Positions 31,985 through 41,290 of a stretch of 64,000 bases of DNA are shown one piece after another; position 1 is the first letter of the stretch; the number at the start of each line of letters is the position of its first letter. The stretch covers positions 2,170,001-2,234,000 of the forward strand of contig JAWMQQ010000001.1 in the NCBI GenBank assembly GCA_033283385.1, read 5' to 3'. Made by a program: the position numbers and the translations under genes. This stretch comes from Mangrovimicrobium sp033283385 (GTDB lineage: Bacteria; Pseudomonadota; Gammaproteobacteria; Pseudomonadales; Halieaceae). The notes beneath the pieces are model-generated. The model did no database searches and was not told the origin of the DNA. It saw only the letters and a program-made list of their open reading frames with translations.

Positions 31985-33510
31985 TATGAGTCTCCCAGCG
32001 CGCGGAAGCGGTACAGCTCGCTCAGGCGATAGCCGGTGTACTTGCCCAGCAGCAGGATGATGCCGAGCAGGCTGAGCATCAGTTCAGGGAAGTTGAACGT
32101 GAGGTGAGAGACGACGTGATTGGACATGGCGAGATACGCAAGCACCGCCACCAGCAGGCTGCCGCCGCCCTGCACCAGCACCTCGTGCGGGCCCTCCTCT
32201 TCCCAGAGTATGGACATGCGCTCGATGGTCCACGACAGGATGATGGTGGGGAAGAAGGTCACCGTGAGCACCTGGTCGAAGCCCAGCTTGTAGCTGGCGA
32301 TGGCCAGCGCCGCCATCAGGAAGATCACCACGATCACCACCGCGGAGATGCGCGATACCAGCAGCAGGTTCATGTGGCTGAGCCAGGAGCGTATCCACAA
32401 GCCCGCGCTGACCAGGATGAGGAACATCGCCAGGCCCACCCACAGGGTGGTCTGCACGAAGGCCAGCGCGATCAGGATGGGCATGAAAGTACCCGAGGTC
32501 TTCAGCCCCACCAGCAGGCGCATGATCACCACCACCAGCGCCGCCACCGGAATACCGAGCAGCCCCTTGAACACCCCCTGCTGCTCCACCGGCAGCGCGT
32601 AGATGGAGAAGTCCAGCAGCGCGATACGCTCCACCCGCTGGTCCATCACCGCCACCGTCTTGGCCGGCAGGCTGTTGCTGACCAGCGCGAACTCGAGCTC
32701 CGAGTCCTGTGCGCCGACCACGTTGAGCAGGTTGCCGCCGCTGCGCTGCCAGACGAAGAAATTGTCCGGCAGGCCGCGCTGTCCCGTGGCCGGGTCGAAC
32801 ACCACCCAGTCCCTGCCGTTGTAGATCTCGATCAGGGAGGACATGCGCTGCCGGCGGCGGCCGTCCTCCAGCCGGATGCCGCGAATCTCCCGCGCCGGGA
32901 CGTCGGCCCGCGCCAGCACCGCCAGCAGCGCCGGGTCGCGCTCGTCGTCCCAGACGCTGAGCAGGAAGGCCGCGTCCGGGTCGCTGGAGTCTTCACCCAG
33001 GGCCTGGATCAGCTGCGCGGTGAAGGCGCCCGGCCCGGAGGAGCGGCTGCGCATGTTGGCGATCAGGCGGTCCATGGCCGTGCGCTGGTCCGCCTCCAGC
33101 ATCGGCTTGTCGATCTTCGGCACCGACGTGCGCTGCAGTTCGTCGCGGCTTAACCGGTAGACCTGCGCCTTGTAGTACAGGGTAGTGGGCTCCTCCAGCG
33201 CCTGCCGCGACCAGGTCGCCCAGCGCTCGCCCTTGCGCTCCTGCAGGGTGAAGCCGAAGCCCGAAGAGGCGAAGTGCTCGTCGAGGATCTGCCAGCCGGC
33301 CACCGGCGTGGGCAGCTTCAGCTCGACCTCCACCGGACCCTGCTCGCGCAGCGGGCGGAAGCTGATCTTGGATTCGACAGTCCACACTTCGCGGTAGTCG
33401 CCGGGCAACAGCGGAAAACCGAGCGCGAACACCTTGTAGAGCATGAGGCCGACACCGGCGAGGATCAGTGTGCCGGCGATCAGTTCAATTCGGGCCCGGG
33501 TCGATAGCAT
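31984..33510 (-). CDS. inactive transglutaminase fused to seven membrane helices
   Basis: 508 residues. An N-terminal helix (IELIAGTLILAGVGLMLYKV) is followed by a periplasmic domain resembling transglutaminases but apparently without the catalytic cysteine: LIEIYNGRDWVVFDPATGQ is the fold's Asp region. Seven C-terminal helices begin near 307 (GLLGIPVAALVVVIMRLLVG). This matches the UUP1/7TM transglutaminase-like family. It sits between the retropepsin-like protease and the ATP-grasp ligase, a conserved trio. ATG 33508-33510 is seven bases after the protease gene. Confidence 0.9.
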   Translation of the reverse strand: MLSTRARIELIAGTLILAGVGLMLYKVFALGFPLLPGDYREVWTVESKISFRPLREQGPVEVELKLPTPVAGWQILDEHFASSGFGFTLQERKGERWATWSRQALEEPTTLYYKAQVYRLSRDELQRTSVPKIDKPMLEADQRTAMDRLIANMRSRSSGPGAFTAQLIQALGEDSSDPDAAFLLSVWDDERDPALLAVLARADVPAREIRGIRLEDGRRRQRMSSLIEIYNGRDWVVFDPATGQRGLPDNFFVWQRSGGNLLNVVGAQDSELEFALVSNSLPAKTVAVMDQRVERIALLDFSIYALPVEQQGVFKGLLGIPVAALVVVIMRLLVGLKTSGTFMPILIALAFVQTTLWVGLAMFLILVSAGLWIRSWLSHMNLLLVSRISAVVIVVIFLMAALAIASYKLGFDQVLTVTFFPTIILSWTIERMSILWEEEGPHEVLVQGGGSLLVAVLAYLAMSNHVVSHLTFNFPELMLSLLGIILLLGKYTGYRLSELYRFRALGDS

Positions 33511-33517
33511 GGTGGCC

Positions 33518-34195
33518 TCAGGGTGAGGATGGCTCGACGGCCGGGGTCGGCGTCGGCTGGGTATGGTGGCGGCTCACGTCGACGATCGCCGCGTCAAGCA
33601 GGAAGTTGCGTCCCACCAGCAGCGGGTACTCGAAGTCCTCGCGGTCGGAGAGGTTGACGCCGATGCGCGAGCGGATATCGCCGATGGTGACCCACATGCG
33701 CACCACGTAGCGGCGCTCCAGGTCCTCGCTGTCCTGCTGCTTGATCAGTACGCGGCGCTTCAGGCGCAGTTCCTGCGGCACCTTCTCGTTGTCGGCATTG
33801 CGCAGGTTGAAGCGGATGTAGCGCTTGCCCTCCTTCTCTACCAGCTGGATGTCCTCGGCGTGGATGGAGGTGGTCTCCGCGCCGGTATCGATGCGCGCGT
33901 CCATCACCAGCCCGGCGGGCTCGACCAGCGCCTTTTCCACCGCGCCGATGATCGGCAGGTGCATATCACCCGCGGTGGTCGCGGCGGGCAGCGGTGCCGG
34001 GACTTCGACGATCTTCTCCACCACCTGGGGTGGCGGGCAGGCCTCCGGCTCCGGCGGCGCCTCGCAGACCGGGCATTCGACCGGCTCCGGGCAGGCTAAT
34101 GGCGGAGTTTCGGCGGGCTCCGGTGGCGCTACGCTGGCGCAACCGGTGACAGCTGCCAGCAGCAGCCCGGAAAGCAAATTGCGGGATTTTTTCAT
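33518..34195 (-). CDS. retropepsin-like (putative zinc) protease lipoprotein
   Basis: 225 residues. The signal peptide ends in AAVTGC (lipobox). A Pro/Glu/Cys-rich linker (about 22-60) includes PEPVECPVCEAPPEPEACPP. The C-terminal domain carries VMDARIDTGAETTSIHAEDI, the DTGA motif of retropepsin-type aspartic proteases, and YPLLVGRNFLLDAAIVDVS. The family is labelled RimK-associated ATP-dependent zinc protease, but the DTG motif points to an aspartic mechanism. It is the first gene of the trio. Confidence 0.88.
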   Translation of the reverse strand: MKKSRNLLSGLLLAAVTGCASVAPPEPAETPPLACPEPVECPVCEAPPEPEACPPPQVVEKIVEVPAPLPAATTAGDMHLPIIGAVEKALVEPAGLVMDARIDTGAETTSIHAEDIQLVEKEGKRYIRFNLRNADNEKVPQELRLKRRVLIKQQDSEDLERRYVVRMWVTIGDIRSRIGVNLSDREDFEYPLLVGRNFLLDAAIVDVSRHHTQPTPTPAVEPSSP

Positions 34196-34360
34196 GCGTG
34201 AAGGTTAAAGAATCGCCCTGCCAAAGTACATATGGTGCAAAAGCGACATTTTGCGGTTAACCGGGTCACAGTTTTGCCGAAAAGTCGAGATATTGCTGGA
34301 CGCGCAAAAGCCCGCGCACCTACCCTGCGGGAACTGAATCCACCCGAAGTGGTGACGCAC

Positions 34361-34681
34361 ATGAAACGCAAACAGCTTGCAAGCCTGCTCCTGGCGACGG
34401 TCGTGGCACTGCCCGTGACTGCCAGCGCCGGCGTGGTCATGTGCGTGGACCCGCAAACCGGGCGCAAGACCTTCACCGACCACGCCTGCCCCAACGCCAC
34501 CGATACCAGCCGCAAGGTGCGGGTCGAGCCGGTGAATTTCGGCGGCGGCAAGATGATTCAGCGCGACAGCGGCGTGTGGGCAAGCGACCGCGACCAGAGC
34601 GTCTCCGGTACCGAGAACTTCGCCTCCGACTACCGCGCGGCGGAATCCAAAGCCCCCGCTGTGGGCGTCGGCGTCCGCTAG
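34361..34681 (+). CDS. small exported DUF4124-like protein
   Basis: 106 residues from ATG 34361; the start is chosen for the signal peptide (KRKQLASLLLATVVALPVTA). MCVDPQTGRKTFTDHACPNA resembles the DUF4124 pattern, in which an aromatic-rich WxDxxGxxxYxDxP segment folds into a small beta unit. The rest is low complexity. Probably periplasmic. The function is unknown. No strong ribosome site is visible. Confidence 0.68.
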   Translation: MKRKQLASLLLATVVALPVTASAGVVMCVDPQTGRKTFTDHACPNATDTSRKVRVEPVNFGGGKMIQRDSGVWASDRDQSVSGTENFASDYRAAESKAPAVGVGVR

Positions 34682-34771
34682 CCGCACCGCCCTACCCCCG
34701 CGGGGGAATGTAGCGCCACCTGCTCCGCGTTTGGCGTTACAATACGCGCCCGCAATCAGGAACCCTTCCCC

Positions 34772-35797
34772 ATGAAAGCGCTGGTCAAACGCGAGGCGCG
34801 CCCCGGTATCTGGCTGGAGGACGTGCCCGAGCCGCAACCCGGCATCAACGACGTGCTGATCAAGATCCGCCGCACGGCGATCTGCGGCACCGACCTCCAT
34901 ATCTACAACTGGGACGCCTGGGCGCAAAAGACCATCCCCGTGCCCATGGTCGTCGGCCACGAGTTCGTCGGCGAGATCGTCGAGGTGGGCTCCAACGTCA
35001 ACGACTTCCACCCGGGGCAGATCGTCTCCGGCGAGGGCCACGTGGTCTGCGGCCGCTGCCGCAACTGCATGGCCGGGCGGCGCCACCTGTGCGCCCACAC
35101 CAGCGGCATCGGCGTGGACCGCCCCGGCGCCTTCGCCGAGTACCTGGCCCTGCCCATGTCCAATGTCTGGGAACACCGCCCGGGCATCGACCTCGACGTC
35201 GCCGCCCTGTTCGATCCCTTCGGCAACGCCGTGCATACCGCCCTGCAGTACGACCTGCTGGGCGAGGACGTGCTGATCACCGGCGCCGGCCCGATCGGCG
35301 CGATGGCCGCCGCGGTGTGCCGCCACGCCGGCGCCCGCCACGTGGTGATCACCGACGTCATCGACGCGCGCCTGGAACGGGCGGCCAGCCTCGGCGCCAC
35401 CCGCACCGTCAACGTCACCCGCGAATCCCTGGCCGACGTGCAGCGTGACCTGGGCATGGAGGAAGGCTTCGACGTCGGCCTGGAGATGTCCGGCAACCCG
35501 CAGGCCTTCAACGACATGCTGGCCAACCTCTGCCACGGCGGCAAGGTGGCTATCCTCGGTATCCCGTCCGAGAACACCGCCATCGACTGGAACCGGGTGA
35601 TCTTCAACATGCTCACCCTGAAAGGCATCTACGGCCGCGAGATGTACGAGACCTGGTACAAGATGTCGGTGATGATCGAGTCCGGCCTGGACATCTCGCC
35701 GGTGATCACCCACCGCCTGCCCATCGATGAATTCCAGCACGGCTTCGACGTGATGGTCAGCGGCGAGGCGAGCAAAGTCGTACTGAACTGGGACTGA
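34772..35797 (+). CDS. tdh: L-threonine 3-dehydrogenase
   Basis: 341 residues, exactly the usual length. It oxidises L-threonine with NAD+ to 2-amino-3-oxobutyrate. C38 (ICGTDLH) and GHEFVGEIVEVG hold the catalytic zinc; four cysteines in VVCGRCRNCMAGRRHLC hold the structural zinc. The NAD-binding loop is ITGAGPIGAMAA. It is followed after 11 bases by kbl, and the pair converts threonine to glycine and acetyl-CoA in the cytoplasm. Confidence 0.97.
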   Translation: MKALVKREARPGIWLEDVPEPQPGINDVLIKIRRTAICGTDLHIYNWDAWAQKTIPVPMVVGHEFVGEIVEVGSNVNDFHPGQIVSGEGHVVCGRCRNCMAGRRHLCAHTSGIGVDRPGAFAEYLALPMSNVWEHRPGIDLDVAALFDPFGNAVHTALQYDLLGEDVLITGAGPIGAMAAAVCRHAGARHVVITDVIDARLERAASLGATRTVNVTRESLADVQRDLGMEEGFDVGLEMSGNPQAFNDMLANLCHGGKVAILGIPSENTAIDWNRVIFNMLTLKGIYGREMYETWYKMSVMIESGLDISPVITHRLPIDEFQHGFDVMVSGEASKVVLNWD

Positions 35798-35808
35798 GGA
35801 GGAAACCT

Positions 35809-36996
35809 GTGTACTCGCGATTCCAGCAACACCTCGCCAGCGAGCTGGCGGAGATCGAAGCGGCGGGACTGTACAAGCGCGAGCGCCAGATCAGCACCGC
35901 CCAGGGCGCCCATGTGGGCGTCGCGGGCGGCGGCGACGTGCTCAACCTCTGCGCCAACAACTACCTCGGCCTGGCCCAGCACCCGTCGGTCAACGCCGCG
36001 GCCGCGCAGGGCCTGCACGACTGGGGCTACGGCATGGCCTCGGTGCGCTTCATCTGCGGCACCCAGACCCTGCACAAGCAGTTGGAGGCCGACATCAGCG
36101 CGTTTCTCGGCACCGAGGACACCATCCTCTACCCCTCCTGCTTCGACGCCAACGGCGGGCTCTTCGAGACCCTGCTGGGCGAGCAGGACGCGGTGATCTC
36201 CGACGAGCTGAACCACGCCAGCATCATCGACGGTGTGCGCCTGTGCAAGGCAAAGCGCTTCCGCTACCGCAACAACGACATGGCGGACCTCGAGGCCCAG
36301 TTGCAGGCCGCCGATGCCGCCGGCGCGCGCTTCAAGCTCATCACCACCGACGGCGTGTTCTCCATGGACGGCTACATCGCCCGGCTGGACGAGATCTGCG
36401 CGCTGGCGGACAAGTACGACGCGCTGGTGCACTTCGACGACTGCCACGCCACCGGCTTCGTCGGCGCCACGGGCCGCGGCACCCACGAACTGCGCGGCTG
36501 CATGGATCGCGTCGACATCATCACCGGCACCCTCGGCAAGGCCCTGGGCGGCGCCAGCGGCGGTTATACCGCGGCGCGGCGCGAGATCGTCGACCTGCTG
36601 CGCCAGCGCTCGCGGCCCTACCTGTTTTCCAACACGGTTGCCCCGCCGGTGGTCGCCGGCGCCATCCGCGCGCTGCAACTGGTGGATGAAGAACCGGCGC
36701 TGCGCGACCGCCTGGCCAGCAACACCGCTATCTTCCGCGAAGGGCTGGAAAAGCTCGGCTTCGAACTGCTGCCCGGCGATCATCCCATCGTGCCAGTCAT
36801 GCTGCACGACGCTGCCAAAGCCACGGCGCTGGCCGACGCGCTTCTGGCCGAAGGCGTCTACGCCATCGCCTTCTCCTTCCCGGTGGTGCCGAAGGGCAAG
36901 GCGCGCATCCGCACGCAGATGTCCGCGGCGCTGACCGACGACGACCTGCAATTCGCGCTGGAGGCGTTCGGCCGGGCGAAGGCGGCACTCTCCTGA
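35809..36996 (+). CDS. kbl: glycine C-acetyltransferase (2-amino-3-ketobutyrate CoA ligase)
   Basis: 395 residues from GTG 35809, with GAGGAGG just upstream. It cleaves 2-amino-3-oxobutyrate with CoA to glycine and acetyl-CoA. The PLP lysine is K244 in GTLGKALGGASGGY, the same number as in E. coli Kbl. LVHFDDCHATGFVG holds the PLP-binding aspartate and histidine. It forms an operon with tdh; channelling of the unstable intermediate is known for the pair. Confidence 0.97.
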   Translation: MYSRFQQHLASELAEIEAAGLYKRERQISTAQGAHVGVAGGGDVLNLCANNYLGLAQHPSVNAAAAQGLHDWGYGMASVRFICGTQTLHKQLEADISAFLGTEDTILYPSCFDANGGLFETLLGEQDAVISDELNHASIIDGVRLCKAKRFRYRNNDMADLEAQLQAADAAGARFKLITTDGVFSMDGYIARLDEICALADKYDALVHFDDCHATGFVGATGRGTHELRGCMDRVDIITGTLGKALGGASGGYTAARREIVDLLRQRSRPYLFSNTVAPPVVAGAIRALQLVDEEPALRDRLASNTAIFREGLEKLGFELLPGDHPIVPVMLHDAAKATALADALLAEGVYAIAFSFPVVPKGKARIRTQMSAALTDDDLQFALEAFGRAKAALS

Positions 36997-37094
36997 GGAT
37001 ATCTCGCCCGGGGATGCCTCGCCTGGGGATGCATCGGGCCTGAGGATTCACCCGGGGCTCTTCACACGCCGGGCAGGCCCTGTAGACTGTCCCG

Positions 37095-38648
37095 ATGCAA
37101 CCCCTGGACTGGACAGTTCTCGGCGCCTACCTCGCCGGCATGCTCGCTTTGTCGTTTTTTATCGGGCGGCGACAGGCCTCGCGCGAGGATTACTACCTCG
37201 GCGGGCACCGGTTGCCCGGCTGGGCGCTGGCCGGATCCATCATCGCCACCCAGTGCTCCACCAACTCCCTGCTCGGCGCACCGGCCTTTGTCGGCTTCGC
37301 CGCCGCCGGCGGCCTGCTCTGGCTGCAGTACGAACTGGCGGTGCCGCTGGCCATGCTGGTGCTGTGCGCGCTGTTCCTGCCGGTGTACCGCGCCGGCGTC
37401 ATCTCCATTTACGCCTACCTCGAACAGCGCCTGGGCCTGGGCGCGCGGCTGCTCGCCAGTGGCTGCTTCCTGTTTTTTCGCGGTGTCGCCACCGGCGTGA
37501 CGGTCTACGGCGTGGCGGCGGTGATCGGCCTGATCACCGGCATTCCCTTCACCTGGGCGGTGTTCCTGTTGATGGGCATTACCATCGCCTACGACGTGAT
37601 GGGGGGCATGCGCGCGGTGGTGATCTCCGACGTGGTGCAGATGCTGCTGCTGGTCGCCGCGGTCCTGCTCGCCCTGTTCTGGCTGGCCGGGCCGCTGGCG
37701 CACCATTGGGGCGACCTCGCCGCGCGCACCCGGCCGCTGGTGGACGACTGGGGCATCCAGTCCGGCAACAACTACGGCTTCTGGCCGATGCTGTTCGGCG
37801 GGCTGTTCCTCTACACCGCCTACTACGGCTGCGACCAGAGCCAGGCCCAGCGCCTGCTCAGCGCGCGCGACGAAAAACAGCTGCACCGCATCCTCGTGCT
37901 CAACGGCGTGCTGCGCTTCCCGCTGGTGCTGGCCTACTGCCTGGTCGGCCTCGGGCTCGCCGCCTATGCGCTGCAAAATGCGGATTTCATCGCCGCCCTG
38001 CCCCGCACCGGCGACGGCGCGCCCAACCTCAACCTGGTATTCCCCGCCTTCGTCGCCCGCGAGTTTCCGCCGGGGCTGGCGGGGCTGGCCATCGTCGGCC
38101 TGTTCGCCGCCGCCATGTCTTCCATCGATTCGGCGCTGAACAGCCTCTCCGCGAGCACCGTGGAAGACTTCATCGCCCGCTTCCAGACGCTGTCGGAGCG
38201 CAGGCTGTTCCTCGCCTCCAAACTCGCCACCCTGGGCTGGGGCGCCTTCGCCATGGGTTTTTCCTTCCAGGTGGAGCACATCGCCGCCACCGTGCTGGAG
38301 GCGATCAACAAGGTCGGCTCCATGGCCAACGGACCGCTGCTGATGCTGTTCACGCTGGCGGTGCTGGCGCCGGGACTGGGCCAGCGCGCGGCGATCGCCG
38401 GGTTTGTCGGCGGGCTCGCGTGCAACCTGCTGTGCTGGCAGTTCCTGCCGCAGCTGTCCTGGTTGTGGTGGAACGTCATCGGATTCGCCGCCGGCTGGGC
38501 GGTGGCGCTGGCCGCCGCGGCGCTGCGTCCCGCCGCGCAGGCGGTGAGTAACTCCGGCGAACGGCTGCGCTGGCCGCGCCGCGCCAGGGCGCAGTTACTG
38601 GCCATGGCAATTCTGGTACTCTGCGTCTGCTTTATCTTCCAGTTGTAG
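37095..38648 (+). CDS. sodium:solute symporter (SSS family)
   Basis: 517 residues, about 13 membrane helices. The family pattern is clear: YYLGGHRLPGWALAGSIIAT after helix 1, and GLAIVGLFAAAMSSIDSALN in helix 8, the sodium-site helix. The substrate is unknown; SSS members carry sugars, proline, acetate or pantothenate. It lies 98 bases after kbl and 2 bases before a YheT-type hydrolase, which probably shares its transcript. A sodium gradient would power it. Confidence 0.9.
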   Translation: MQPLDWTVLGAYLAGMLALSFFIGRRQASREDYYLGGHRLPGWALAGSIIATQCSTNSLLGAPAFVGFAAAGGLLWLQYELAVPLAMLVLCALFLPVYRAGVISIYAYLEQRLGLGARLLASGCFLFFRGVATGVTVYGVAAVIGLITGIPFTWAVFLLMGITIAYDVMGGMRAVVISDVVQMLLLVAAVLLALFWLAGPLAHHWGDLAARTRPLVDDWGIQSGNNYGFWPMLFGGLFLYTAYYGCDQSQAQRLLSARDEKQLHRILVLNGVLRFPLVLAYCLVGLGLAAYALQNADFIAALPRTGDGAPNLNLVFPAFVAREFPPGLAGLAIVGLFAAAMSSIDSALNSLSASTVEDFIARFQTLSERRLFLASKLATLGWGAFAMGFSFQVEHIAATVLEAINKVGSMANGPLLMLFTLAVLAPGLGQRAAIAGFVGGLACNLLCWQFLPQLSWLWWNVIGFAAGWAVALAAAALRPAAQAVSNSGERLRWPRRARAQLLAMAILVLCVCFIFQL

Positions 38649-38650
38649 CC

Positions 38651-39616
38651 ATGCCCGAATTCAATCCGCCGCCCCTGTTGCGCAACCCGCACAGCCAGAC
38701 CCTGATCGCCAGCACCGCACCGCGACGGGTGCCGCTGCTGTGGCGCACCCGGGCGCTGCGCGCGGCGGCGCGGGACACCGTCCTCGACTGCGGCGATGGC
38801 GTGCGCCTGCACGGCCTGTACAACCCGCATCCCGCACCCGTGAAAGGCCTGGCCGTGTTGATCCACGGCTGGGAGGGCAGCGGCGACTCCGCCTACCTGC
38901 TCTCCAACGCGCAGGCCCTGTTCGACGCGGGTTATTCGGTGTTCCGCCTGCACCTGCGCGACCACGGTCCCAGCCACGCGCTGAACCGGGAGCTGTACCA
39001 CTCAGCGCGCCTGCAGGAGATCCTCGACGCGGTGCAGGAGATCCAGCGGCGCTTTCCCCACGAGCGGACGGTGCTCGCCGGGCACTCGCTGGGCGGCAAT
39101 TTCTCGCTGCGGGTAGCGGCCAACGCGACCAGGGCCGGTATCCGCCTGGACCGGGTGGTGGCGATCTGCCCGGTGCTGGACCCGGCCCACACCATGCGCC
39201 GGTTGATGGAGGGCAGCTTCATCTACCACCAGTATTTCCTGCGCAAGTGGAAGCAGTCCCTGCGCACCAAGCTGCAGCACTTCCCGGAGCTGGGATACGG
39301 CAACGACCTGCTCGGCCTGCGCACACTGGACGCGATGAACGCCTTTTTCGTGCCGCGCTATACGGACTTCGAGGATGTCGGGACCTACTTCGACGCCTAC
39401 GCGGTGACCGGTGAGGCGATGGCGAACCTCGATGTGCCGACGCACATCATCCTGAGCCAGGACGACCCGATGATTCCATCGGCGGACCTGGCGCGGGTGG
39501 CGCGCACCCCGGCGCTGACCATCGAGACCCCGCAGCACGGCGGCCACTGCGGTTTCCTCGCCAGCTGGCGGCTGGACGGCTGGATCGACCAGCGCCTGCT
39601 GGAGCTGCTGCAGTAG
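38651..39616 (+). CDS. alpha/beta hydrolase, YheT-like
   Basis: 321 residues. NPHSQTLIAS near the N-terminus is the YheT/ABHD1-3 hallmark. VLIHGWEGSGDSAYL is the oxyanion region, LAGHSLGGNFSLR the nucleophile elbow, and TPQHGGHCGFL the catalytic histidine. It probably hydrolyses esters in the cytoplasm; the substrate is unknown. ATG 38651 follows the symporter stop by two bases. Its TAG stop lies inside a REP element (GTAGGAGC). Confidence 0.9.
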   Translation: MPEFNPPPLLRNPHSQTLIASTAPRRVPLLWRTRALRAAARDTVLDCGDGVRLHGLYNPHPAPVKGLAVLIHGWEGSGDSAYLLSNAQALFDAGYSVFRLHLRDHGPSHALNRELYHSARLQEILDAVQEIQRRFPHERTVLAGHSLGGNFSLRVAANATRAGIRLDRVVAICPVLDPAHTMRRLMEGSFIYHQYFLRKWKQSLRTKLQHFPELGYGNDLLGLRTLDAMNAFFVPRYTDFEDVGTYFDAYAVTGEAMANLDVPTHIILSQDDPMIPSADLARVARTPALTIETPQHGGHCGFLASWRLDGWIDQRLLELLQ

Positions 39617-39881
39617 GAGCGCGCTCTGCGCGCGATACTGTAGGAGCCTGCTATGCAGGCGATCACCGGGCCCGGCCGAAACTGCGGTAATCGCCTGTGT
39701 AACAGGCTCCTACGCGGGACCCTGTAGGAGCCTGCTATGCAGGCGATCACCGGGCCCTGCCGAAACCGCGGTAATCGCCTGTGTAACAGGCTCCTACGCG
39801 GGACCCTGTAGGAGCCTGCTATGCAGGCGATCACCGGGCCCGGTCGAAACCGCGGTAATCGCCTGTGTAACAGGCTCCTAC
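39613..39881. repeat. REP array with three 84-base tandem units (block B)
   Basis: It begins with a variant REP, GTAGGAGCGCGCTCTGCGCG (39613-39632, continuing CGAT). Then three tandem units start at 39640, 39724 and 39808, each exactly 84 bases apart and each a forward REP plus an inverted REP (GCCTGTGTAACAGGC core). The units differ at only a few positions in the spacer. The array supplies the stop codons of both flanking genes. Confidence 0.92.
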
Positions 39882-41290
39882 TGGTCGGCGGCGCGGCACC
39901 AGGTGTGGAGCTGGGCTACCAGCTCGGCGCGGCGCTGGTCCGCGCGCCGGCCGCGGCGCAGGTCCTCGAAGATCACCGCCAGCTTGCGGCGCTGGGCGTC
40001 GTCCAGCCAGTCCAGCGCCGGCTCGTCCAGCTTCAGCGTGGCACGCACCGCGTGGGTGCGCTGGCTGACCTGCCGGTGATGCTGCAGCGCCCGGCCCAGC
40101 AGCACGAAGGGAAAGTTGAGGTTGCGCGAGGGGCCGTAGGCCAGGCGTCGACCGCCGGTGGGAATCCCGCTGACGCTCCAGCGGGCGATATCGTCGCTGT
40201 GCTTGAGCACCTGCCGGGTGGAGGCGAAGGCGCCGCCGATCCCACCGACCAGGGTGCCGAGACCGTGGGAGAGGCCGCCTGTCACCCCGTCGACCACCAT
40301 GCCCGCACCGCCGCCGGCAATGCCGCCCGCCGCCCCCGCCGCCAGCAGCAGCTGCCTGCGCGACAGTCCCCACAGGTACCAGTGCTGCTGGTTGAACAGT
40401 TCTTCCTCGTCGAAGGCCATGCCCTGCTCGGACTTCTTCATGTCGCGGAAATAAAACAGCGCTTCCACCTGCGAGCGGCAGTCCCGCTCGGCGCGGATCA
40501 GGTGGCGCTGGTAGCGGTTGAACAGCAGGCTCTTCACCGGCGCCTCGGGGGCGCCCTCGGGCAGCGCCTGGCTGACGCTGTAGGTGATGGCCTCGCAGAT
40601 CAGGCTGGCGATCAGCTCCGCGGCCTCCAGGTGCTGGCGCTCGCGGTCCGCCTGCAGCACTTCCACCGCGCGATGCAGCGGCTGCTGCCACTCCGGGTCG
40701 AGGTGGCCGAACAGGGTGAGCAGGTCCAACTGCTTGCGGTGCTCGGCGCGGTGCGCATCGAACACGCGCACGGTCTGGAAGTACTGCCCCAGTCCGGTCA
40801 CCCACTGGTCCACGTAATCGTTGTTGTCGATGGGATTGACCAGTGCCAGGCTGGGGCGTCCCGTCCAGCGCAGGATTTCCATCTCGGCCTCGTAGTCGGC
40901 GCCGAAGGGCACCGAGCCGTCCACCACGTAGATGATGCCGGCGCCTGCCACGACCGGCGCCAGCGCGTGCACCTCGTCCGCGTACTGCGGGTCGTCGCCG
41001 TGGGTCTCCAGGAACTGGCGCACCGCCGCCGGGCGCGCGGCGGCCTCGCTGCAGTGCTCGCGCAGCCAGGCCAGCAGCTGGCGTGCGCGCTGGATGCCGG
41101 GGGTGTCGATCAGCTCGTACAGCGTCTCGCCATCCACGCGCATGGGAAAGCGCCGCACCTCGCGGGTGGAGCCGGCGGTGGCGGCGATGTGCACCGAGTC
41201 GTCCCGCGCCAGGGTCGCGACCACCGAGGACTTGCCCTTGTTCGGGCGCCCCACCACGGCGAAACCCGGTACGCTATCGGCGCGGCTCAT
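39878..41290 (-). CDS. DUF3482-type GTPase
   Basis: 470 residues from ATG 41288-41290. The G domain has G1 GRPNKGKSS (14-22), G3 DTPG in ELIDTPGIQRAR, and a probable G4 at LVNPIDNND. The C-terminal DUF3482 domain includes a glycine-rich, membrane-inserting hairpin (LLLAAGAAGGIAGGGAGMVV). Such GTPases occur with DUF2868 membrane proteins, and here the start overlaps the DUF2868 stop by four bases. The role is unknown; a membrane-associated dynamin/Era-like function is plausible. Stop is provided by a REP element. Confidence 0.88.
   Translation of the reverse strand: MSRADSVPGFAVVGRPNKGKSSVVATLARDDSVHIAATAGSTREVRRFPMRVDGETLYELIDTPGIQRARQLLAWLREHCSEAAARPAAVRQFLETHGDDPQYADEVHALAPVVAGAGIIYVVDGSVPFGADYEAEMEILRWTGRPSLALVNPIDNNDYVDQWVTGLGQYFQTVRVFDAHRAEHRKQLDLLTLFGHLDPEWQQPLHRAVEVLQADRERQHLEAAELIASLICEAITYSVSQALPEGAPEAPVKSLLFNRYQRHLIRAERDCRSQVEALFYFRDMKKSEQGMAFDEEELFNQQHWYLWGLSRRQLLLAAGAAGGIAGGGAGMVVDGVTGGLSHGLGTLVGGIGGAFASTRQVLKHSDDIARWSVSGIPTGGRRLAYGPSRNLNFPFVLLGRALQHHRQVSQRTHAVRATLKLDEPALDWLDDAQRRKLAVIFEDLRRGRRADQRRAELVAQLHTWCRAADQ

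Noticed and set aside
34682..34771. Promoter for tdh at TACAAT (34738-34743)
   Set aside because: A fair -10 box, but no -35 element at proper spacing could be found, so it is not listed as a feature.
39613..39881. Regular repeats as a CRISPR array
   Set aside because: The repeats are self-palindromic, the intervening sequences are nearly identical rather than unique spacers, and no cas gene is nearby.
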